Assembly (NCBI RefSeq): GCF_030816155.1
Contig: NZ_JAUSXR010000001.1
Span: 2,418,001-2,482,000 of the forward strand
Reading direction: 5' to 3'
Length of the DNA: 64,000 bases
Origin: Arthrobacter woluwensis
GTDB lineage: Bacteria; Actinomycetota; Actinomycetes; Actinomycetales; Micrococcaceae
A program made the position numbers and the translations under genes. The notes below the pieces were generated by a model. It worked only from the letters and a program-made list of their open reading frames with translations, did no database searches and had not been told where the DNA came from. Positions 43,874 through 52,969 of the stretch are shown piece after piece; positions within the stretch are counted from its first letter, which is position 1, and each line of letters starts with the position of its first letter.

Positions 43874-44770
43874 TCAGGCCCTCCGGCGCTGCAGGATCGC
43901 GTCCAGATTCCGGAGTGCGGACTGGCCCTGTCCCACCACGGCGACGTTCGCCGCACCGGCCTGAACGGCCTGCGCGAGATCCGGCTTCAGCGCGTCCTTG
44001 ATGATCGGTTTACCCTCGGGCTTGGGTGCCTCGGGCAGGTCGAGCGGCTCCGGAGCGGGACGTTCCGCACGCGGCGCGTCGACGTACAGGGGCTTCGGGA
44101 CATCGACCGGCTCCCAGGTCTCGCCGGACGCGGCCTCGGAGTCACCGATCTCCCGCGCGACGGCGAGGGCCGCGAGCCGCAGCTCGGCCGCCGTGAGCGG
44201 GGGTTCCTCCGTCTCCTTCACCGGCTCCGCGGGCGAACCGTCGAAAGGCTCACTGGGCGACGACAGCGGACGTTCCACCGCGACGTCGCGCACCGGAGAG
44301 GCAGGGGACGACATCGCGTCCTGGAAGGCGCGCTCCACCCGGCGCAGGCGGTCACGCTTGGCCAGCTGGCGCAGGACAGCGACGCATGCCGCGGTCACGA
44401 ACAGGCACAGCAGGGGTGCGCTCGGCGCGACGACCGAGAACAGCGTGAGGACAGCTGTCACCGGGACGGCGACCAGGGAGACGGCGCCGAGCAGCGCGAG
44501 CGATGCCCGTCCCTTCTTGATCCTGGGACGGCGGACAGGGTTCACCGAGAGATCTTGCTGGCCTGGATTCTCCATGGGCACGGTCTCTTCCTCCTCGCTG
44601 CCGTCCTGCACTGTCACCGTGGGCCCGATCCTTGCCACTGACAAGTGAGCGGGATGCTCCTCCCCCTCCACTTCCACGGTCCGGACCCGGACGCGGCGCT
44701 TCAGCAGGGATGGAGCGATCCCCAGGAGCCAGAACGCGACAGCAGCCACCAGGACCACTGAGCTGCTCAT
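43874..44770 (-). CDS. Membrane protein of unknown function
   Basis: A 298-residue protein. One membrane segment is near the N-terminus (about 3-20) and a pair near 85-135 (LALLGAVSLVAVPVTAVLTLFSVVAPSAPLLCLFVTAACVAVL). A long, acidic, Pro/Glu-rich cytoplasmic tail follows. I chose ATG 44770 (MSSSVVL), with GGA upstream; GTG 44791 would add seven residues. It is the third gene after galU and the GNAT gene on the same strand. No known domain is visible. Confidence 0.7.
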   Translation of the reverse strand: MSSSVVLVAAVAFWLLGIAPSLLKRRVRVRTVEVEGEEHPAHLSVARIGPTVTVQDGSEEEETVPMENPGQQDLSVNPVRRPRIKKGRASLALLGAVSLVAVPVTAVLTLFSVVAPSAPLLCLFVTAACVAVLRQLAKRDRLRRVERAFQDAMSSPASPVRDVAVERPLSSPSEPFDGSPAEPVKETEEPPLTAAELRLAALAVAREIGDSEAASGETWEPVDVPKPLYVDAPRAERPAPEPLDLPEAPKPEGKPIIKDALKPDLAQAVQAGAANVAVVGQGQSALRNLDAILQRRRA

Positions 44771-44871
44771 GGGGAAATCCACAGTCTTCACGTTAGGGGG
44801 TGGTCACCACCCGCCTGACCATTTGACCTAGTGTGTCGCCCAACTCGCCAGGAAATGACGGCGACGTGATC

Positions 44872-45486
44872 TCATCTGCTGGTGAGCCAGCGGTTCAGGA
44901 CACCACCGGGTACCTCGTCGGCTGTCAAAGCGAAGCTGAGATGATCCGCCCATTCGCCGTTGATGTGGAGAAACGCCGGGCGCAGCCCTTCCGGCCGGAA
45001 GCCGAGCTTCTCCACCACCCGCAGACTCGGGGTGTTCTCCGGACGGATGTTGATCTCCATCCGGTGCAGGCCGAGTTCCTCGAAACAGAAGTCCGTCGCG
45101 AGAGCCACCGCGGTCGGCACGATGCCCCGGCCCGCGCGGTCCTGATCCACCCAGTAGCCGATGCTCGCCATCATGGCCGACCCCCACATGATGTTGGAGA
45201 CGGTCAGCTGACCAACGATCGCGGGAGCCGCCAGGCCCGGCCGGCGCTCGGTGATCACGAAGGGCAGCGCACTGCCCTGACGCGCCTGCGTTCTGAGCGA
45301 GCTGACCATCTCCCGGTAGCTGGGCAGACGGCCGCCCGGATTCGGGTTGCTCGCCTCCCAGGGCTGCAGCCAGTCCCTGTTGCGCTGACGGACCGTCGTC
45401 CACTCGACACGGTCCTTCTGCCGGATGGGCCTGAGGACGATGTCACCGTGTTCCAGGGTGACGGGCCAGTACGGAACCTGACGCAC
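44872..45486 (-). CDS. RimJ/RimL-type GNAT acetyltransferase
   Basis: A 204-residue GNAT enzyme. It begins LEHGDIVLRPIRQKDRVEWTTVRQRNRDWLQPWEAS, typical of RimJ. The acetyl-CoA loop is DQDRAGRGIVPTAVAL and the C-terminal HRMEINIRPENTPSLRVVEKLGFRPEGL is the canonical end. It may acetylate ribosomal or other protein N-termini, or a small amine. It starts at GTG, 11 bases after the galU stop, so it is in the galU operon. Confidence 0.9.
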   Translation of the reverse strand: MRQVPYWPVTLEHGDIVLRPIRQKDRVEWTTVRQRNRDWLQPWEASNPNPGGRLPSYREMVSSLRTQARQGSALPFVITERRPGLAAPAIVGQLTVSNIMWGSAMMASIGYWVDQDRAGRGIVPTAVALATDFCFEELGLHRMEINIRPENTPSLRVVEKLGFRPEGLRPAFLHINGEWADHLSFALTADEVPGGVLNRWLTSR

Positions 45487-45497
45487 CGGCGGCGGCG

Positions 45498-46394
45498 TCA
45501 GAGAGCGGAGGTGAACTCGCCGAGCCAGGTGCGGAGGTCAGGACCGAGGTCCTCACTTTCCGAAGCCAGCTGGATCACGGCCTTGAGGTAGCTCAGCTTG
45601 TCCCCGGTGTCATAGCGGCGGCCGCGGAAGATCACACCGTAGACGCCGTACCCTTCGCCGTCGCCGGCGGCGAGCGTCTGCAGGGCATCGGTCAGCTGGA
45701 TCTCGCCGCCACGGCCGGGCTCGGTGTGAGCCAGGACGTCGAACACGGCGGGATGCAGCACGTAACGGCCGATCACGGCGAGGTTGGACGGGGCCTCCTC
45801 GACGGACGGTTTCTCGACCAGCTGGCTGACGCGGACGAAGTCCTCGCCCTCCACCGGGGAGATGTCGGCGCAGCCGTACGCGCTGATCTGGTCCGGTTCA
45901 ACCTCGATGAGGGCGATCACGGAACCGCCGGTCTTCTGCTGCACCTTCATCATGGTGGACAGCAGTTCATCGCGGGCGTCGATCAGGTCGTCGCCGAGGA
46001 GCACGGCGAAAGGCTCCTGACCCACGTGCTGCTGGGCACGCAGCACCGCGTGGCCCAGGCCGAGGGGGTCGCCCTGCCGGAGGTAGTGGATGTCCGCGAG
46101 ATTCGTGGACTCCTGGATGGCGGAGAGCTTGCGGGCGTCGCCCTTGGCCTCCAGCGTCGCTTCCAGGGACGGGACGCGGTCGAAGTGGTCCTCCAGGGCC
46201 CGCTTGCTGCGGCCCGTGATCATCAGAATGTCATCCAGGCCGACGCTGGACGCTTCTTCCACCACATATTGAATGGCCGGCTTATCCACCACCGGCAGCA
46301 TTTCCTTGGGCATGGCCTTTGTGGCCGGCAGGAATCGGGTTCCCAGGCCTGCGGCCGGGATGACGGCTTTACGGATCTGCTTCTGTTCGGTCAC
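45498..46394 (-). CDS. galU: UTP-glucose-1-phosphate uridylyltransferase
   Basis: A 298-residue nucleotidyltransferase that makes UDP-glucose from UTP and glucose 1-phosphate for envelope polysaccharides and trehalose. The N-terminal signature GLGTRFLPATKAMPKEMLPVVDKPAIQYVVEEA is intact, with GDDLID and LVEKP also present. It starts at GTG 46394; TAGATT ends six bases upstream and no ribosome site is seen, implying a leaderless mRNA. It is the first gene of galU-GNAT-membrane protein and is divergent from the 5-FCL gene. Confidence 0.95.
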   Translation of the reverse strand: MTEQKQIRKAVIPAAGLGTRFLPATKAMPKEMLPVVDKPAIQYVVEEASSVGLDDILMITGRSKRALEDHFDRVPSLEATLEAKGDARKLSAIQESTNLADIHYLRQGDPLGLGHAVLRAQQHVGQEPFAVLLGDDLIDARDELLSTMMKVQQKTGGSVIALIEVEPDQISAYGCADISPVEGEDFVRVSQLVEKPSVEEAPSNLAVIGRYVLHPAVFDVLAHTEPGRGGEIQLTDALQTLAAGDGEGYGVYGVIFRGRRYDTGDKLSYLKAVIQLASESEDLGPDLRTWLGEFTSAL

Positions 46395-46452
46395 AGGACT
46401 AATCTAGCCGATACAGTCACCAGTCCATCCTCCCGGGTTTTCCTGCGACAGA

Positions 46453-47106
46453 ATGACGGTTTTATCCATGCCAGCAGCAAAAGCGGAATTCCGATCCGCG
46501 CAGCGCACCCGACGGCGTGCGGACGCCGCTCTCCGCACCGACGACGACGCCGCACGCCTGAGTGCGGCCTTCGCCGAGCAGGCCTCGGCCTGGCTCTCCA
46601 CGGTGCTGCCCGCGGACTCGTCGTCCGCTCCCAGCGTGGCGTGCTACCTGAACGCCGCCGTCGAACCACCCACCGCCGCACTGCTCCACGCCCTCCACGA
46701 CCGGGGGTGTACGGTCCTGGTCCCGGTCTGCCTTCCCGGGCACCTGATGGAGTGGGTCCGCTGGCATCCCGGCATCGAGGTCCGGCGCAGTGCCCTCGCC
46801 CCGGTCGACGAACCCGTGGGTCCAGGGCTTGGCTTTCAGGAGCTGTTCGCTGCGGACGGCCCTGGGCTCGACGTGATGCTTCTGCCCGCGACCGCCGTGG
46901 ATGCAGCGGGTAACCGACTGGGGCAGGGCGGCGGTTACTACGATCGTTTCCTGGCGACGCTGGCGGACACCGGGCATGCCGTTCCGATGGCGGCACTGGT
47001 CTTCGAGCCGGAGCTGGTCCCGGAGGGCTCCTTCACCGTCGGCCCGCTCGACCGCCCCGTGGACGCCGCCGTGACGGAGCGCCAGTGGCGGGCGTTCGGG
47101 AAGTGA
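46453..47106 (+). CDS. 5-formyltetrahydrofolate cyclo-ligase
   Basis: A 217-residue enzyme that converts 5-formyl-THF to 5,10-methenyl-THF with ATP. The N-terminal KAEFRSAQRTRRR matches the family's ATP-binding start, and GQGGGYYDRFLA is the conserved active-site segment. A second ATG at 46468 (MPAAKAEF) is an equally good start and would give 212 residues; neither has a clear ribosome site. It is divergent from galU and is followed by fmdB. Confidence 0.92.
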   Translation: MTVLSMPAAKAEFRSAQRTRRRADAALRTDDDAARLSAAFAEQASAWLSTVLPADSSSAPSVACYLNAAVEPPTAALLHALHDRGCTVLVPVCLPGHLMEWVRWHPGIEVRRSALAPVDEPVGPGLGFQELFAADGPGLDVMLLPATAVDAAGNRLGQGGGYYDRFLATLADTGHAVPMAALVFEPELVPEGSFTVGPLDRPVDAAVTERQWRAFGK

Positions 47107-47206
47107 ATCCACCGTCCGTGCGTTGACCTCTTTGATAGAATTGGCACTCGGAACCTGACAGTGCTAATCCGTATCCGTTCAGGACCCAGAGAACTGAGGA
47201 GAATCC

Positions 47207-47482
47207 GTGCCGACTTATGCGTATGCCTGCAAGGACTGCGGCCACGATTTCGAGATCGTCCAGTCATTCAGTGACAACTCCCTGACCACGTGCCCCGAGT
47301 GCGGCGGAACTCTGCGCAAGAAATTCAACAGCGTTGGCGTGGTCTTCAAGGGTTCCGGTTTCTACCGGACCGACTCCCGCGGTTCCTCCTCGCAGAGCAC
47401 CGTCCCGGCCGCCTCCTCGGCGTCCTCCACGGCCTCCAGCTCCTCCGCCCCTGCGGCGGCGCCCGCCAGCAGCGGCAACTGA
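47207..47482 (+). CDS. FmdB family zinc-ribbon protein
   Basis: A 91-residue protein with an N-terminal zinc ribbon (CKDCGHDF...CPECGG, residues 6-33; two CxxC knuckles) and a Ser/Ala/Pro-rich low-complexity tail from about residue 62. The family is named after a formamidase regulator; its real role is unknown. AGGAGAAT precedes the GTG start. TAGAAT at about 47137-47142 is a clear -10 box giving a leader of roughly 60 bases. Confidence 0.88.
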   Translation: MPTYAYACKDCGHDFEIVQSFSDNSLTTCPECGGTLRKKFNSVGVVFKGSGFYRTDSRGSSSQSTVPAASSASSTASSSSAPAAAPASSGN

Positions 47483-47606
47483 CCGGCGCTCCCGGGCGCC
47501 TTCCACAGGGGAGACTCTCCCCTAACGGAACCCGGGAGCATCCCCGTCTGTCCACATAGAGGATTTCCCCACCGTCGGGAGCCCCTCCGCTCCCTAGCCT
47601 CGGTGT

Positions 47607-48293
47607 ATGAGGAATCCACCGTCAGGCCCACGCCGCATCTCCGCCCCGCGTCGAGTCCGTTCCTGGGCCATCCGGCACCGCCGTTTTCTCGCGGCCGCCA
47701 GTCTCGCCGCCGCGGCAAGTCTCGCGGTGTACCAGCTCACTCCCGGGCCTGCCCAACGCACGTCGGTGGTGGCCGCCTCGGCTGATCTTCCGGCCGGGGC
47801 CACGCTGGAACGAACCCAGCTCACCACGGTGCAACTGCCACCCTCAGCGGTTCCCCCGGGCAGCTACCGGGACCCGACGGCCCTCCTGGGCCGTCGGTTG
47901 GCCACACCCCTGCGCCGGGGTCAGGCACTCAATGACACCTCGCTCACCGGGCCCGGACTCCTCGCAGGAACTCCGCCCGGCACCACTGCTGTGCCTCTCC
48001 GGATGGCCGATCCGTCGTCCTTGCGCATTCTGAGTCCGGGACAGCTCATCGACGTGGTCTTCAGCCCCGAGCCCGGCCCGGAGGCAGCACGGGATCCCGA
48101 GGACCAGGGCTCGCGGCTTCTGGCGCGCCGGGTCGCCGTTCTCTGGATCGGACAAGGGGAGAAAGGTTCCGGCTCATGGCTCGGAACCGAGGAATCACCG
48201 GGCCTGGTGGTGGTCGGAGCGACGCCGTCGCAGTCGAGGGCGCTTGCCGGAGTGCAGCGGCAGGGCCGTCTGTCCTTCGTGCTGGTCCGATGA
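47607..48293 (+). CDS. SAF domain protein, CpaB/RcpC-like
   Basis: A 228-residue membrane-anchored protein. One transmembrane segment spans about 27-43. The SAF domain follows at about 52-115 (VVAASADLPAGATLERTQLTTVQLPPSAVPPGSY...LLGRRLATPLRRGQALND). A RcpC/CpaB-like beta domain with LRILSPGQLIDVVF comes next. CpaB proteins stabilise Flp/Tad pilus assembly, but no other pilus genes are nearby. TAGCCT ends six bases before the ATG and there is no ribosome site. Confidence 0.85.
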   Translation: MRNPPSGPRRISAPRRVRSWAIRHRRFLAAASLAAAASLAVYQLTPGPAQRTSVVAASADLPAGATLERTQLTTVQLPPSAVPPGSYRDPTALLGRRLATPLRRGQALNDTSLTGPGLLAGTPPGTTAVPLRMADPSSLRILSPGQLIDVVFSPEPGPEAARDPEDQGSRLLARRVAVLWIGQGEKGSGSWLGTEESPGLVVVGATPSQSRALAGVQRQGRLSFVLVR

Positions 48294-48367
48294 GTTCGCA
48301 GACCATGAAACTGCGTGGAACATGCTTGGATCACACCCCCACGTGGAGCGCCGGCGCGCTGCGACCG

Positions 48368-48998
48368 TCAGTCCCAGTGGGGAGGCCGCTGTTCCTTCAG
48401 CCAGTCGTCCCGTTCGGGATTGCCCGTCGATCCGCCCCAGGCCGCGTCCAGGTCTTCGGCGGCCTTGTCGGGCAGGATCCCTTCCCGGGATGCCCTTCCG
48501 CCCCGAGGCCTTCGGAGTGGACACCCCCGGAGTGGAGGCCACCGGTGACGCCGCGGCAGTCTGCTGAGCGGTTCGCACGGAATCCGGCGTCGCGTCCCCT
48601 TCGGCCGGGTCTCCAGCGGATGGCCCACCAGTGGTCGTGCCTCCGGCGGTGGCTCCTCCGGGGGCCGGACGGCCAGGGGCTGGTGGGGACGGCTGCGCAC
48701 GCGGAGCCTTCGCCGACGGCAGCACGATCGACTGGCCGACGGCCACGTCCAGCCGTGTCACCTGGACCGTGGCGCGACGGGATCCCCGCCGCTTCCGCCC
48801 TGTGCCTGACTCGTTCCGCCCTGGGTCTGACTCGCCGGCCGGGGCGGTCCGGGAAGCGGTCGCGGCAGCAGTGGAGTCCACGCTCTCTGTTCCTGTGCCG
48901 TCTCGTCCCGCGGGCCCCGATGGTGACGTGGAGTCTGCCGAGGTGGCGTCCGGCGAGCCGTCCAGGCCTCCCCCGGAGTCGCCGGGCGCACCGCTCAC
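48368..48998 (-). pseudogene. Ser/Thr/Pro-rich hypothetical gene with frameshift
   Basis: The gene starts at GTG 48998, overlapping the stop of the helicase-like gene as GTGA. Its first frame encodes about 160 residues of low-complexity Ala/Ser/Thr/Pro sequence, including RRATVQVTRLDVAVGQSIVLPSAKAP. Near 48495-48510 the sensible frame changes: after PKASGRKG the neighbouring frame continues EGILPDKAAEDLDAAWGG, ending RDDWLKEQRPPHWD. That acidic tail with a terminal PPHW resembles C-termini of small actinobacterial proteins I have seen, so the shift is likely a real indel or a read error. Function is unknown. Confidence 0.6.
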
Positions 48999-51900
48999 AG
49001 CACTCCGTCGTCGCCCAGGGGCACCTGCGTCATGAAGCCGGTCGCGGTGTTCTCGGTCCCTGCCGGTTCCTCGCCTTCCAGGTGGAGGAAGGAGGCGATG
49101 CGGTCGGCGCAGAACGAAGGATCCGTGAAGACCTCGATCGTCCAGAGGGAGACATGACGCCAGCCCATCCGTTCCAGCAGCTCGGGACGCAGGCGGCTCC
49201 GTTCACGGATGGACCGCTTCTGATAGGCGGCGGTGCCGTCGGACTCGATGGCCACGGGCGTGGGGATCTCGGAGTCGTCCTTGCCCATGGTGTGCAGGGG
49301 GTCGGCTGCGGCCACCACGTCGATGGCGCCATCGTACTGGTGCCACACCCGGGCGCCACGCACCCGGAGGCGCTCGGCGAGGTCGACCACCAGGGCGTCC
49401 TCCCCCAGGCTCGGGTCGCTCGACGCGGCACGGGACGCGTGACTGCCCAGGGAGTAGTTGCCCCCGAGTTCACGGTCCAGCAGATCATAGAAGTCCGCGG
49501 CGCCGTGGCTCAGGCGACTGCGGTCCAGGTCCTCCGGCTTGAAGCAGCTGAGGACATGAAGATTCTGACGCGCCCGGGACATGGCCAGAGCGAACTTGGC
49601 ACGGCCGCCGCGAGCCGAAAGGGGCCCGAAGCTGTGCAGCGCCCGGCCGTGGGGCGTCCGTCCGAAACCGAGCGAGAAGATGATGTGATCCCGCACCAGG
49701 CCACGGGCGCGTTCCAGGTCCACCACGCGGAAGGACTCCGGCCCGGTCCCATGGAAGAAGTCCGCCAGCAACGGGTGGTTCGGCAGCTGAAGCCTGATGG
49801 CCTCGCCGATCCGCGCTGCATGGTTCAGGGTGCTCGTCACAACCGCGAGAGAGCGCCGCGGACGAGTCCTCGCGTGTTCGAAGACCAGCTCCACCACGCG
49901 ATTGACCTCGGCCATCACCGACTCCACGGCTTCCTTGCCCTGCACCGGCAGGCCCGTGCCGTCCGGAAGGTACTCGACCACGATCGACCGGTCGAGACCG
50001 GTGACCGCGTTCCCGTCGGGCAGACGGTTCAGGCGTTCGCCGTAGAACGAACGGCTCAGCTGGAGGCTCAGGTCCTCATCCACCGAGCGGTAGGCATTGC
50101 GCAGTTCGACACTGGGCAGCACCTCGCTCAGGGCGTCGAGAGCGCTCGTGACCGTCTGAGTGGCGTCGGCCCGGTCATCCGGTCGCTCGACGGCCACCGA
50201 GAAAGCCCGGGGCGATCCGATGCTCGCATCGCCGAAGGCCACCACCTGGGTGCCTCGGGCCAAGGCGGGCAGAGCGCTCCGCAGCGAGGTGGATTCGGCG
50301 TCGATCACCACGACCGCGTCGAAGTGGACGCCCGCCGGCAGGGCGCGGGACAGCGAATGCGGGCTGACCGTCCAGATCGGGACGAGGCTGGAGAGCAGCT
50401 GGGGAGCCTGCGCCCAGAGGGCGGCCATGCTGACCCGGCCGTCCTTGAGGAGACTCCGCAACAGCTCGGCCTGGCGGGTCTCCCGCTGCACGAGGTCCCG
50501 CCAGCGCTCCGCCAGAGACCACCGCAGGCGTCCGGCGCCGCTCGCGATGTGGGCGCTGTCCGCGAGGCGGAACTCGCCTTCGATGGTGCGGAGGCTGTCG
50601 CCGTCGGACATCGCGAGATAGTCGTCGCCGCTGATCATCGCTTCGAGCACGGACTGCCACCAGGCGAGGTCCAGCTCGGCGCTGACGGCCTCAGCCGGGA
50701 CCTCCCGGGCCGCCAGGTCGTCCAGCAGCTCATCCAGTCCCTGTCCCCGCAGGCTGTCCAGGATGAGAGTGCGCTCGGGAAGGGTTTCCAGCGCTTCGGT
50801 GTCACCGCTCAAAGAAGCCAGGCGGGTCTCCAGGGCCCCCAGCGGCATCTCCTGCAGATCGGTCCCGCCGCGGGTCCCCTTGAGCGCCTGGCTCAGGGTC
50901 AGCAGATCCTTCTTGACCTCGGTGTAGCGGGTGTCCAGATCGGCGAGGCCGGACGGCACCACGGGGTGCCGCTGGGACGCCGCGTACTTGGACCACTGCT
51001 CGCGCTGCACCTGCACCTCTTTGAGGCTTTCGTGCAGGTCCAGGATGTGGACGCCCGGACGGACGAACTCCTTGGCGTACTTGCGCAGCTTGGCGCGGCC
51101 CAGACTCGTCATCTCGATGCCCCGCTCGCGGCGCCAGGCGCTGGGAGCCGTGGCCGCGATGAAGTCATGGACGTCGCGGTCGAAGATCTCCACGGAGAAG
51201 CGGCTGAGGCTGTCACGCATGCCGAGGAACAGCCCGAGCTGCTCGCCCCACTCGTGGAAGTTCGCCCCGAGGTGGAGCTGCGCCTGCTCGGCGAACTCCT
51301 CCATGCGGCGGCGAAGCTCCGGCACCGAGGTGTTCAGGCGGGCCGCCGTCTCGTGGGCCTCCTGGGCTTCTTTGCGGGTCAGGAGGCGTGCGCCATGCCA
51401 TTCGCTCGTCACGGTGGAACGGGTGAAGCTGCCCAGCTCGGCCGCACGGATCAGCTGCGTCGCGGTGGCTTCACGGTCCTTGATGCTGTCCAGGACGCTG
51501 CGCTTGAGGCGCACGGTCGTGCCCGGCGTCGTGTCGGTGGCCACGGCGCGAGCGAGAGCCTGCATCGCCTGATACGGCGAGCAGCCCCACCGCGACCGGA
51601 CGTTGTGCAGCGACGCGACGTGCTCAGCCAAGGAGTGCCGGCGGGTCCGCAGGGTGTTGTGCAGCTGTTCGAGCTGCGGCTCCTCGGCCTTCTCATTGCG
51701 CACGATCGCCTGGATCAGCTGTGCCTTGAGCTGCGCCGGATTGGCGCTCGTGCTCAGCGGCAGCACCAGGCTCTCCAGACCCAGGGCTCCGAGCCGCTGG
51801 TTGAGCTCAGCCAGCGAGGTGCGGCGTTCGCCCACCACCAGAACGGACTTCCCGGCCATCACGAGCTCGCCGAGGGCATTCACCACCGTCTGCGTCTGAC

Positions 51901-52831
51901 CGGTGCCCGGGGGCGCGGAGATCACCACGGAGTCGCCGGCGCGGACCACGTCGAGGGCGAGCTGCTGGGACGCGTCGGCGTCGAGCAGCAGGAATTCGTC
52001 CGCGGGATCGCGCTCATCCAGCGGCACGAACTCGTCGGCCGTGATGGGCACCCGCGGTTCCACCCTGCTCGGGTCCGCCAGCGCGGTGATCAGCTCATGA
52101 CGGTCGCTGATCCACGGATCGTCCAGATCCTGCGGGAGGTCCGCGAACGTGGAGACCAGCAGCTCAGGCAGGATTTCGGCGCCATGGATCGGCGCGATGA
52201 CCGTCTCCATCCGCTCCAGCACGGGCTGCGGATCGAAGCGGGCGGTGCTGTAGGCGAGACGTGCCAGAGCGTTGACGTCGAAGATGATGCCGTGCACCGT
52301 CTTCAGGTGCCGGACCAGGGCCGGATTGATCCGCGCCTGTTCCAGAACCTGGAGTTCGTAGTCGTCGCCGCTGGGCCGCAAGCTCAGGCTGATGGCGGCC
52401 AGCAGGACCGGAGCCGTCACGCGCTGCGGCTTGCCGCCGACGGCCGACGTCCACACGGCCGTTCCGGCGGAGAGGTAGCCGACGTCGATGCCCCGCTCGT
52501 TGCCCATCTCGTAAACCTTGGCGCGGATGCTCCGGGCGGCCCTGGCCGCGCGGGTGTACTCCTGTGGCTCGCGGATCAGCGTGGACAGGCGGGTCTTACG
52601 GCCCGCCATCAGCTGGGCGAGGCCGGACGGGTGAGCGTGCGCCAGGTCGATGGTGCCGTCCGCCGTGCGTGAGAAGCGCAGCAGGGTGTCCGGACCTGAC
52701 ACCGGCGCGAACGCGGCGAGCCAGCGGCTCAGCTCCTCGGAGCGTTCGTCGTGTTGTGGGTTCTCCGGCACGGGTTCCTTCTTCTCTGCACTGGCTGCAC
52801 TGGCGCGTGAGGCTTTAGACCAGATAGGCAT
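48995..52831 (-). CDS. Giant SF1-helicase-like protein with C-terminal nuclease-like domain
   Basis: A 1278-residue protein of superfamily 1 helicase design. The motif I (Walker A) region is SAPPGTGQTQTVV (305-317), with Gln312 replacing the catalytic Lys. A long helical insertion spans about 360-780. The motif II region reads VVVIDAESTS in place of DEA[SH]. The second half carries RNAYRSVDEDL, HIIFSLGFGRTPHGR and FALAMSRARQNLHVL (motifs IV-VI like). The last 130 residues resemble a Vsr/MTES_1575-type endonuclease fold (GAIDVVAAAD, PVAIESDG, LERMGWRHVSLWTIEVF). I chose ATG 52831; TACCCT lies seven bases upstream. It is coupled to the frameshifted gene downstream. Confidence 0.8.
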   Translation of the reverse strand: MPIWSKASRASAASAEKKEPVPENPQHDERSEELSRWLAAFAPVSGPDTLLRFSRTADGTIDLAHAHPSGLAQLMAGRKTRLSTLIREPQEYTRAARAARSIRAKVYEMGNERGIDVGYLSAGTAVWTSAVGGKPQRVTAPVLLAAISLSLRPSGDDYELQVLEQARINPALVRHLKTVHGIIFDVNALARLAYSTARFDPQPVLERMETVIAPIHGAEILPELLVSTFADLPQDLDDPWISDRHELITALADPSRVEPRVPITADEFVPLDERDPADEFLLLDADASQQLALDVVRAGDSVVISAPPGTGQTQTVVNALGELVMAGKSVLVVGERRTSLAELNQRLGALGLESLVLPLSTSANPAQLKAQLIQAIVRNEKAEEPQLEQLHNTLRTRRHSLAEHVASLHNVRSRWGCSPYQAMQALARAVATDTTPGTTVRLKRSVLDSIKDREATATQLIRAAELGSFTRSTVTSEWHGARLLTRKEAQEAHETAARLNTSVPELRRRMEEFAEQAQLHLGANFHEWGEQLGLFLGMRDSLSRFSVEIFDRDVHDFIAATAPSAWRRERGIEMTSLGRAKLRKYAKEFVRPGVHILDLHESLKEVQVQREQWSKYAASQRHPVVPSGLADLDTRYTEVKKDLLTLSQALKGTRGGTDLQEMPLGALETRLASLSGDTEALETLPERTLILDSLRGQGLDELLDDLAAREVPAEAVSAELDLAWWQSVLEAMISGDDYLAMSDGDSLRTIEGEFRLADSAHIASGAGRLRWSLAERWRDLVQRETRQAELLRSLLKDGRVSMAALWAQAPQLLSSLVPIWTVSPHSLSRALPAGVHFDAVVVIDAESTSLRSALPALARGTQVVAFGDASIGSPRAFSVAVERPDDRADATQTVTSALDALSEVLPSVELRNAYRSVDEDLSLQLSRSFYGERLNRLPDGNAVTGLDRSIVVEYLPDGTGLPVQGKEAVESVMAEVNRVVELVFEHARTRPRRSLAVVTSTLNHAARIGEAIRLQLPNHPLLADFFHGTGPESFRVVDLERARGLVRDHIIFSLGFGRTPHGRALHSFGPLSARGGRAKFALAMSRARQNLHVLSCFKPEDLDRSRLSHGAADFYDLLDRELGGNYSLGSHASRAASSDPSLGEDALVVDLAERLRVRGARVWHQYDGAIDVVAAADPLHTMGKDDSEIPTPVAIESDGTAAYQKRSIRERSRLRPELLERMGWRHVSLWTIEVFTDPSFCADRIASFLHLEGEEPAGTENTATGFMTQVPLGDDGVL

Positions 52832-52918
52832 ACCTTCGAGGGTATCCGCCTCGGAGCGCCACCGGGGCTTGCAACGCCCACGACTTGCCAAAGTCCAGCG
52901 GAATTCCGGGGAAAAAGC

Positions 52919-52950
52919 CGTGACCGGCCCGCAGAAGCGGACCGGTCACG
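52919..52950 (-). terminator. guaA terminator
   Basis: A 9-bp CGTGACCGG/CCGGTCACG stem is continued by CCGC/GCGG around an AGAA loop after one mismatch. It lies about 20 bases past the guaA stop. Confidence 0.65.
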
Positions 52951-52969
52951 GATCAACTGCCGGGTGGGA

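Noticed and set aside
48176..52672. A 1498-codon plus-strand open frame
   Set aside because: It is a high-G+C shadow opposite the helicase-like gene, with a low-complexity translation and no family features.
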